Assembly (NCBI RefSeq): GCF_932274485.2
Contig: NC_065886.2
Coordinates: 18,365,501 to 18,429,500, forward strand
Reading direction: 5' to 3'
From: Patella vulgata
Lineage: Eukaryota; Mollusca; Gastropoda; Patellidae
Length of the DNA: 64,000 bases
Shown: positions 55,970 through 64,000 of the stretch, piece after piece
Layout: every line of letters begins with the position of its first letter
How positions within the stretch are numbered: the stretch's first letter is position 1
Translations under genes and position numbers: made by a program
Notes under the pieces: generated by a model
Told to the model about the DNA's origin: nothing
Database searches by the model: none
What the model saw: only the letters and a program-made list of their open reading frames with translations

Positions 55970-56913
55970 AGGACAATATTGGTGCCAGTCATTATCACTT
56001 ATGTGATAGAGCTGGTTAAACACATTCCAAATATAATTTTAAAACGAAGATCATTGCTACGATAGCTGAGTAATACAGGTTTCCTGAATCGGAAGTGACG
56101 AACGCCAAAGGAAAACACGAGTCATCTCTCTATATAACTGACTGATGTGACGAGTGATAACGGATATACGAGCGAATTTCTGCTCACTAATAATTGAAAA
56201 ATGGGAAAGCGAGGCTAACTCCCGACCCGATTATACATTCCAAATATAATTTTAACACGGAGATCATTGCTACGATAGCTGAGTAATACAGGTTTCCTGA
56301 ATCGGAAGTGAGGAACGCCAAAGGAAAACACGAGTCATCTCTCTATAAAACTGACTGATGTGACGAGTGATAACGGATATATTGGCGAATTTCTGCTCAC
56401 TAATAATTCCTTCGAAGACCATAAAAAGTTGTTGTGTGAGATTGTGAGAGGATATCTGACAATTCATAAAAAGAATTGACTGCCACTAGATAAGAGAACA
56501 CGAAAGAAAAACAGAAAAAGTCCGTGCATTACCATGTTTATATAAGGTATAGAATGAATATAAACAAGGGAATGTACGGACTATTTCTATTTTTCTCGTG
56601 TTCTCTTATCTAATGACATTCAATTACTTTATTAAATTGTTAGGTATCCTCTTACAGTCCCATATAACAACTTTTGGTCTTCAAAGGAATTATTAGTGAG
56701 CAGAAATTCGGCCGTGTATCTGTTATCACTCGTCACATCAGTCAGTTATATAGAGGTAGGACTCGTGTTTTCCTTTGGCGTTCGTCACTTCCGATTCAGG
56801 AAACCTGTATTACTCAGCTATCGTAGCAATGATCTCTGTGTTAAAATTATATTTGGAATGTATTTAACCAGCTCTATCACATATTTGATAATGACTGGCA
56901 CCAATATTGTCCT
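55970..56913 (-). mobile_element. TTAA-flanked foldback element, copy 2
   Basis: AGGACAATATTGGTGCC after TTAA (55966-55969) and its complement before TTAA (56914-56917). The centre (about 56518-56580) is the reverse complement of the centre of copy 1, so the two are in opposite orientation. The left arm contains a partial duplication (56026-56195 repeated at 56237-56405) joined by a ~40-bp filler. No transposase. The open frames inside are arm sequence. Confidence 0.8.
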
Positions 56914-57177
56914 TTAAGCTGACGATGTTAGCTTTTAATGCACCAACAATAATAGCACGACGAAACAAGGCATTTTTATGTTTTTTAATCTTTATTCCAT
57001 TCGATAACAATCGCAGATTATTTTATTTTACCATATGCGAGCATATCCCAAGCACCCAGGTGGTCGAGATAACTTTACAAATTCATTTGCGTTTTGTATA
57101 ATGGGAAGCTGGGTAAGTATAGCCTTGATTTTCCAGCTAATATTTAATTTTAGACCAATTAATTCAATTCTCCGTGT

Positions 57178-57245
57178 TGACCGAGAAAGCTCATCGGGCT
57201 TTTCCGACGTGTTTCCCCCTTGTCAGTGGAGCAGGATGTGGGGGG
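57178..57245 (+). repeat. SINE-1 body fragment
   Basis: TTGACCGAGAAAGCTCATCG, GGCTTTTCCGACGTGTTTCC and CCTTGTCAGTGGAGCAGGA match the middle of SINE-1, in the opposite orientation to most copies. Neither end is present. Confidence 0.75.
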
Positions 57246-58576
57246 GGGGCTGGCGCATGCCCCTCTTCATTTCACTCCACTATGCGATACGATACATAAA
57301 GTATACAAGTACTATTGTTTTCTTATATATTCAGTCATGTGCTTAAATCAACAAACATGACAGATATCGACATTATAATAGACATGTACACTTTATAAAC
57401 AAATGATTGTGAAATAGGAAACCGAGACATTGCATCGACCATTCATACGTATATTGACCATGTACATGTACACGGACACACAACAAATTCGAGAACAAAG
57501 ACGCCATAGAGAACTCCTCTAAAAACCTGGAAACAGACTCTGAATGTTTGATGTCACCTTCAGCAAGTAAAATATAGGATAGTCTGATGACTGCGACGAA
57601 TACTCAATAACCTACCTACTTTTGCTCATTTAAGTTTAATTTGAGCCAAATGCGTCGACAGTGCAACAAAAATATCGGCGGTAACTCAACACTGGCTTTG
57701 TTTTATAGTCGTAAATCTTTGTAGGCAAATGAGAATGACATCCTTCAAAAATAAATCAGCATTATATAAAATCACATTTAGGTTCCCTTGTTCGGTGATA
57801 ATCTTCTATTTCTAGTAATGCAAAATTTGTTTTATTGTTTCTATAAAAGTTCAGTGTAGACATTATATAACCTAATTGACTTTAAGTAGATTATATCCGA
57901 TATATCTGAGAAGAAAACAATAAAGTATGAACTTTAAATACTTTTATAGGAAATGACGTAATAAATGTCTTCCTTTCACGTCGGCAATGGTTCATACACC
58001 ATAACCTATACTTGAATACAAAAATTAAATTCTAACAGATTTATGAATGATAACTATTAAAGGAGACTAAGGAGAATTCTTGCTTTTAACAATGGTTTGC
58101 GGTGTCCAGGTTTTGTCTTACTGCTTGAGGTGTTTTTGCATGTTTGTTTATTCCTATAGTTGTGTGTGGTGTGGTTTCCCTGCACTAACTATTGGTATCT
58201 TATGTGGAAGATTTATACTGGAACAATTCTAATCGATTATAATAAAGTCATAACTGGTATAACAATAATCGAATTTGCATTACAGAGTCAGGGAATGGAT
58301 AGGTCGTACAATTAAATTAGTCTACAATGAGTATACAATCCATCCTGTCACGTACTATATCTATCTATACTAATATTTGTGACTGTCGGTTTCGGACAGT
58401 TAGTACTACTTTTAGTTCATGGCTAAACCCCTGCTACGTCCGGTCAATCGCTAGTGAAATTTTAAAACTACTTAATGATTAAAATATCACTAAATAAAAA
58501 CAAATGCGACTTACACTTATTTCATAATAACCACACCCCATGGTCGTAGTCCCCTTTTAAATGAAATAATTCAAAT
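57246..58576. other. Unassigned AT-rich DNA
   Basis: Nothing recognised. Confidence 0.45.
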
Positions 58577-58725
58577 TATGCTAATGAATACAGTGTGCTA
58601 TGGGGGAAATCTTGCCCGGACAGCGATACTACGGCCTACTCTTTTATCGAATTTCAACTGTCAAGGGTTCTTTTACGTGCACGCTAATGGGACCTCGGGT
58701 ATTCGTCCTATCCGAACGGCTATCA
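58577..58725 (-). repeat. SINE-1 body fragment
   Basis: ATACAGTGTGCTATGGGGGA, CCCGGACAGCGATACTACGG, TTTCAACTGTCAAGGG and CGTCCTATCCGAACGGCTAT in order. Tail and head are both missing. Confidence 0.85.
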
Positions 58726-59215
58726 GTTTCATTTTAAGACAACGGTAGGAAATTATTTCAATTATCTATCGATTTAACGCTTGTTGTTAAAACCTCTCTT
58801 TAAAAATGTGTTTTATAAACTAAAGCCTTAGTTGAGTAACATATATAAACAATTTAGCAAAAAAGACATTGCAAATTAGTTTGTATATAACACCATAATT
58901 TTATCTATATGCCATAGTTCCTGGCATCTGGAAAATTTCCACATAATTCCTTTAAATATCAACTCAGTGCATTTTTGTAATCTACGTCTTGAAGACTATT
59001 TATAACAATTCTGCTATTGACATCGGAATCCGTCTTATACAGTTCCATTTAGAAACGGGTACACTCAAAGAATTTTACACAACACGCGAAGAGAACTGCA
59101 ATATTCGGGAGAAGAAAACCCGGTTTAACATTTTAAAAACCGCCGAATCGCCTATGAGTTTAACAGATAGATATTAAAACATGCACACGCACTAATAGCT
59201 ATTATAATTTCAAAG
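58726..59215. other. Unassigned DNA
   Basis: A 62-codon plus-strand frame (58989-59177) has no support; otherwise nothing. Confidence 0.4.
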
Positions 59216-59365
59216 AGCGAGAGAGAGAGAGAGAGAGAGAGCGAGAGGGGGGAGAGGGAGGTTTAACGTCCACTCGACACAAACTTGTGATTTCGTAGGT
59301 GTCTTTAGCAATGTGAGGAAACAGGAGAAAGGCCATGGGGCCTTAAACCACTCGGTCATCCATCT
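59216..59365 (-). repeat. SINE-2 copy with internal deletion
   Basis: GA tract, GGTTTAACGTCCACTCGACA, GTGTCTTTAGCAATGTGAGG, then CACTCGGTCATCCATC (head complement). The B-box region is missing. Confidence 0.8.
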
Positions 59366-59388
59366 ATGATCTATGTTATTGAGGACAT

Positions 59389-59440
59389 GAAATGGGGTTT
59401 AACCTACTGTTCTGCACAGACTGGGTAAATGAAGACAGTA
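59389..59440 (-). repeat. SINE-1 tail fragment
   Basis: GAAATGGGGTTTAACC, TACTGTTCTGCACAGACTGG and GTAAATGAAGACAG. It may be the tail half of the copy that resumes at 59692. Confidence 0.75.
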
Positions 59441-59691
59441 TCCATTCTTGAAGAAGCAGAAAGAATTGTCCATCTTTAGCTTTTATTGAACGTGTAATAT
59501 TCTTATACACATTATATACATACATGTATATGTGGTTTGTATAGTAACGGAATTATTGGTGGGTCGTGGTGTGTGGCTTAAATTGATGAGATCTATTTAA
59601 CATAAAATAATCAACAGTTGATATCAACATCTGACACCAAACTTGCACATCGAATTGATTATTAAACACTTAATTAAGAACACTAAATTGA

Positions 59692-59898
59692 AGATGGGCA
59701 CACGCTATACAGTGTAGTCTGAGCGAAATTTTGCCCGGACAGCGGCGCTACGGCCTACTCATATCAAATTCCAAGTGTCACGGGTTCTATTACGTGCACG
59801 CCTATGACTACACGGGACCTCGGTGTTTTGTCCCATCCGAACGACTAGATAGATTTCCTTGCCAGGCCCTGCATCACTGACAAGGGGGGACACGCTCC
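59692..59898 (-). repeat. SINE-1 body fragment
   Basis: GAAGATGGGCACACGCTATA, CCCGGACAGCGGCGCTACGG, CTATTACGTGCACGCC, GGGACCTCGGTGTTTTG and CTGCATCACTGACAAGGGG. The head is missing. It starts where the fragment at 59389-59440 stops. Confidence 0.85.
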
Positions 59899-61087
59899 CA
59901 CTAAGGATCGTCTTGTAGTTAATATAACGACAATTTGGACATAGCATACTTTTTTGTACGTTATGTAGTTTTCATGACAAATTTTAAGAATTAGGAAATA
60001 CCAAGAACATGTCGCGTCCTGGTATGTATATGGGTGTGTGCGTGCTATTCTTTATAAGCTATAATAATTTGATATCTATCTATCTATAGAGCACACACAT
60101 AGGAATCTTAATGATCATATTAATAGAGTATATGACCTTTAATTATCTATTGTACAACTATCATATATCCCATAATATTCCTATAATATATACCAGTGTA
60201 TATGAATATATCTATAGTGTAATATCTATTTACCTATCCATCACATTGAAACAAGTATTATTTACATCTATGATCAAAGTCAACATCTAATAGACATGTT
60301 TTGGGACTTTACACATAAATTCTTGGTATGTGTGAAACTAGTTAGGACTATAGTCTATTTTTATTTACAGCATACCACTAACTCAGGTGTGCTGTATGGT
60401 ATATAGTATGTATGGGTGGTATGTTACTGTATGGATGTGCAACCTTAAGTACAAATATACACTAAACATTGCCGTATTATTATTCCAATTTGCAAACAAT
60501 AAGGCAACATGATATATTTGTAATTTCAATAAATAACACACACTACATTTATCATCCTCTTCCATACTGCGTCATCCATTTCAAAATATTCATTCGCAAA
60601 ATTACACAAATTAAAACTAAATAAGTATACTTCGTGTTCATACTTACATACATACATACATTCATACATACATACGTAAAACGAGAATATAAGAATTTTG
60701 ACAGCTTGAAAAAGGTTTCTTAATTCAACGAGATGTTGTTATGTGACATCTATATTGAATACCGTTCGTTTATCCTTATTGAACAGATGTACGTAAATGA
60801 AGTGATTGCATGTCACTGATATAAGTATAAAAATATTTACTGATATACAAATCCCGTGTATGTATACAATATGTTCAATATCCGCTATTGATCCCGTTAA
60901 GGAATTAAGTATAAACATATAGACAGAGAACGCATGTCAAAAATATTACAGACGTGTCATCGCCTTTCATTCGACCGAATAAAAACGTAAACAAGGCCTC
61001 TCGATTATCGTAACCACAGTAATATCAATAATTAATGTCAGAATGTAAAAAAAGAAAACAAAAGTAGGTAAATCAATACAAACTTAC
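59899..61087. other. Unassigned AT-rich DNA
   Basis: A short CATA-type microsatellite lies at about 60646-60676. If the exon at 61136-61276 is real, the right part of this stretch is its downstream intron. GTAAGT on the minus strand at 61087 is a second donor candidate, directly after ATGCCTG. Confidence 0.4.
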
Positions 61088-61135
61088 CAGGCATTGTCTA
61101 TTAAAACCCTAGTGGAGTCGTTAAATATCACCCAC

Positions 61136-61276
61136 CTTCTAACATATAGCATACGTAGCTATTCCCTCTTTCCACAAGTAGATCCAACTTCTCGCTAACA
61201 TCTGCTCTACCACTGTATGTATCTTTCCTGGACGGTACCATTTCTGTAGGGGTGGTCAGCTCTTCGTTTACCCCAT
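61136..61276 (-). CDS. Candidate internal coding exon of a minus-strand gene
   Basis: On the minus strand an acceptor (pyrimidine-rich stretch, then GATCAAATTCAG) precedes 141 nt that are open in one frame and end GAAG before GTGGGT, an acceptable donor. Both ends are phase 1. The peptide, after a split first codon, reads GVNEELTTPTEMVPSRKD, TYSGRADVSEKLD, LLVERGNSYVCYMLE. It is hydrophilic and charged, like a cytoplasmic segment. An in-frame ATG (61241, G at -3 and +4) directly after another acceptor-like CTACAG offers an alternative short form. I do not recognise the protein. The next exon would lie at lower coordinates; none was found before the candidate at 18.4 kb, which has its own ATG. 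Confidence 0.4.
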
Positions 61277-62511
61277 CTGAATTTGATCAAACATTCACAC
61301 GATGCAGTTAAACAGGAAAGTTTAAAACAATCAACTATTAACGATCACTTTGTCAATTAATTGATGAAAATGATCGAAGAAACAAACGTGCACAAGAAAC
61401 CATTTTTGGTGGACACCGCAGAGTAAAACCAAAGCAGACGACAGTTGAAGCGTGTGTCAATCATTGATGTTCCCGACGTCTGGCGGGTGGCCAATCTTCA
61501 CATCCCCACTTAAAACATCGAATTTTAAGTTTACAGCCGTGTCAATAAGGTTTTGTTGAGACAAAAAGACTAGAGGATAAACGAAGGTAGTGTAAGAAAC
61601 TGAAGAAATAGCGAAGCCCTCTGTCGACTACTTGTACGTGTGTCCTATCAAAATTCCTGAGTAAAGCTGCCTCGGGTTTCAAACACTATAAAATATGTTC
61701 ATCCTATTGTTGGAATAAGCCAACATGCGATATGCCTATTTGGCGAGGAATAACATACATTATTAACATTATGGAGAGATAACGTATTTGAATAGACTTG
61801 CTGCATTTAACATTTTTAGACGCATAACAACTTTTGATACAAGATCATGATTTTGACATTGGCCAGTACGGTTATGCCGAGTAGTTTGCCGGAAGCGACA
61901 GATCATGGAGATGTCTAATATAACATTGTGTCCAATGGACCTCAACGATGAATATGTCGTATATACCCCTTTATACCTCCCCAAATTTAGCACGTAGATC
62001 AACCAGCATGCAGATAAACAGGAAAAATATGAAAATTCCGAGAAAATCTCATCAAAAATAATGAATAAACTCCAGCCTTTATCATGGTTAAATCAAATCA
62101 AATATACAACTTCGTGTTCTGGGATACACATATAGATTCATAAAAACTCTATGGTACAGCAATTCAGCGTCTAAAAGTAGCAAAAAAGACTGTAAAAAGA
62201 CAACGATGTTATAGGATCTTTTCCGTATTAAAGCTGTTCGATACGTGCTGCTGTATCCGTGTGCCGTATCACGTATAAAAAATACCCAGACATTGATGAC
62301 GTCACACGCAATATCGATACGGACCAGGAATTTACGCTTGCCAAATGTCTCTAATAATAAGTACAACGGACCCTTTTTCGGTCGAGTTTTTAGTGGTCTA
62401 CAGAAAAAGACAAATAGAAATGTGCCAACTTAATTATGAGTTTCAGAAGTGGGTCTACATGGGTGCCAATTTAGTAAAGATATCTATACTGTTCCACTTC
62501 TTAGGCAAAAC
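61277..62511. other. Unassigned DNA
   Basis: A TGACGTCA palindrome at 62297-62304 could be a CRE-type site. Open frames on both strands at 62088-62433 have no support. Confidence 0.4.
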
Positions 62512-62677
62512 TCTTGTACGCGACAAGAAGAAGGGTCACCTGTCCGATCTTGTGGGTTCCCCCCCACCCGGTTTCCTTCCGCTGTCAAAGACCCCTGCGC
62601 GCAAGGGAATACTCCCGAAATGACCCAGTTTGTGTGGAGTGGACGTTAAACCCATCTCGCTCTCTCTCTCTCTCTCA
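62512..62677 (+). repeat. SINE-2 copy, head lost
   Basis: TGTACGCGACAAGAAG, CCTGTCCGATCTTGTGGG, CCCACCCGGTTTCC, AAAGACCCCTGCGCGCAAGG, GAAATGACCCAGTTTGTGTG, GAGTGGACGTTAAACCC and a CT tract. The three overlapping plus-strand frames are SINE sequence. Confidence 0.9.
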
Positions 62678-63345
62678 ATGTGTGGTTGAATGGTGGTATA
62701 GACTGATCTAGTTCTATATTATAGTATTATAGTTCAACACCTGCCAAGGTCGACCATAAACCCGTTACGTTTACAAGTGAATTGTGAGCTGATTTGGTCG
62801 TTCAAATGTAGCTCTATTTTTCCTAGTTCAATAGTTGTTTCGAGACAGTGATTATAAACTTCTGTGGCATCTGAAATGCTGTGTGTATACATGTTGTTCG
62901 AGAAGCAGTAATATTTTGTCACAAAATTTTGCCCCGAAACTACTCAAAATCAACCGTCCTCATTAAACTCCAAGATGCCTTAAATGCAAGGGATATCAGA
63001 TAGGTCTAATGGTTATTTCTATTATATTAAGTACACGGATATGTTGACAAAATCAAAGAGTAACAAAAATGGGCTATTGGAAGGACCTTAGTTTATAATT
63101 TAGACTACAATAAAGGTCAGTTATGCGTTTCCCCAAACTGTTCGTTTGTCCAAACCGGAAATAGCTTGTCTAAAGTACCATTAGCTTGTCTTGAATAGTT
63201 TTAAATTTTCGTGCAACCAGAACATTTTTTGTTGATCTGCAACTATTAAAAGCCCGCCGTATAAAACTGTCAATTAAATGACACACAGCTCTGTGAGAAA
63301 TTCGTTTTTTAAGCACTGGGATGTTATTCCTTATCCGTTATAATG
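62678..63345. other. Unassigned AT-rich DNA
   Basis: Nothing recognised. Confidence 0.45.
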
Positions 63346-63770
63346 CTACTCTCACACAGGGACAGTGGCGTATATATGGAATGGCCTCGCGAATAAAATT
63401 CGTCACCAATTCGCAATGATCACAAGGTGCGATCGCCAGTCGGTCGTAGGTGTTCGTGAGAATTCGCGGTCTTTAATGGGGTGATGCGAATATTTGGAAC
63501 ATGCTCCCAAAATTCGCCAAGAAAGAATATTCTCATTGCTTTCACAATACTTTAGTAAGAAATTATAAGCCATTCATATTGCTGGCAAGGCATTTGTAAG
63601 GATTTCCTAGCATTCTCCTTCATTCGGCGGCGGCAGGCGACTACTCTCACACATTGGCGAATGTCCTTACATGAAAATGTGAAATTCGTGGCAAATTGGC
63701 TCAAAATGATACGAAAAAAATAAGGTCATACAAATGTTTATCAGTGCTTACGAATGTCTTACGATCACTT
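63346..63770. repeat. Block rich in AATTCGC-type motifs, possible unclassified repeat
   Basis: CTACTCTCACACAGG at 63346 recurs as CTACTCTCACACATT at about 63640. Between and around them GCGAAT/ATTCGC words recur (AATTCGTCACCAATTCGC, GAATTCGCGG, AAATTCGCC, TTGGCGAATG). The block stands out from its AT-rich surroundings and ends at the SINE-1 copy. No inverted ends or protein seen. Confidence 0.4.
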
Positions 63771-64000
63771 GGGAGCCATGGTGGCTCAGTGAGTAGGACG
63801 TTGGATCGCTACCCTAGAAGCCACATGTCCGATACCAGCGTTGGCGGGGAAGGTTTGTCGGGATTTTCAGGCGTGGTTTCCCCCTTGTTAGTTTGTCAGT
63901 GGTGTAACGCGGAGGGTCTGGCAAGTGACAACGTCTAGTCATTCAGATTATACAAAAAACGAGGTTCCGTATACACATTGGCGTGTACGTAAAAGACCCC
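63771..64000 (+). repeat. SINE-1 copy, head present, runs off the window
   Basis: GGGAGCCATGGTGGCTCAGT (A box), a decayed B box (GTCCGATACC), then TCGGGATTTTCAGGCGTGG, TTCCCCCTTG, GAGGGTCTGGCAAG, CGAGGTTCCG and GGCGTGTACGTAAAAGACCC. It would need about 110 more bases to reach the tail. Confidence 0.9.

Noticed and set aside
1-64000. LTR, retrovirus-like or Polinton-like element
   Set aside because: I saw no long direct terminal repeats, reverse transcriptase, integrase, capsid or polymerase motif in any reading frame.

Overview
The window reads as animal nuclear DNA. It is AT-rich and nearly gene-free, with no operons, no bacterial-style gene packing, and many short interspersed and tandem repeats. 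The repeat set is two tRNA-derived SINE families, Tc1-type DNA transposons, foldback/MITE elements, CT/GA tracts at SINE ends and GTAAGT-type donors. A marine invertebrate, most likely a mollusc, fits best. That assignment rests on the general look of the repeats and I cannot confirm it.

Layout. 1-18 kb is AT-rich unassigned DNA carrying SINE copies, a TGTCG-rich palindrome (5.64-5.81 kb), several minisatellites, a small MITE (9.80-9.96 kb) and an array of ~120-bp units (15.0-15.6 kb). At 18.44-18.53 kb a minus-strand ATG opens a 91-nt reading frame that ends at a consensus splice donor; this is the best first-exon candidate. 19.3-23.7 kb holds SINEs, a short coding-like block and a foldback MITE. 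The first Tc1-type transposon (23.95-25.48 kb) looks intact, with a 339-codon DD34E transposase. A long foldback element with TTAA ends follows (25.78-26.64 kb).

27-51 kb is a mosaic of SINE-1 and SINE-2 copies, two dispersed repeat families seen more than once (R3, R4), a 142-bp retroelement 3'-end fragment inside a 12-bp target duplication (31.38-31.52 kb), a Harbinger-like MITE (45.85-46.34 kb) and tandem arrays. 51.6-55.5 kb carries two more copies of the same Tc1-type family, both on the minus strand and 965 bp apart. One has an in-frame 57-bp deletion; the other has a frameshift and a lost catalytic Asp. A second TTAA foldback element follows (55.97-56.91 kb). Near 61.1-61.3 kb a minus-strand 141-nt open exon is bounded by a plausible acceptor and donor. 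A SINE-1 copy runs off the right edge.

How it fits together. The only recognisable proteins are the three transposases. The two exon candidates are both on the minus strand and both end in phase 1, so most of the window could be 5' introns or alternative-promoter territory of one or more minus-strand genes whose bodies lie beyond position 1. This is inference; transcript data would decide it. The SINEs, foldbacks and damaged Tc1 copies are non-autonomous and would depend on enzymes from elsewhere: a LINE for the SINEs, and whole Tc1 copies such as the one at 24 kb for the broken ones. I saw no virus-like or LTR element.
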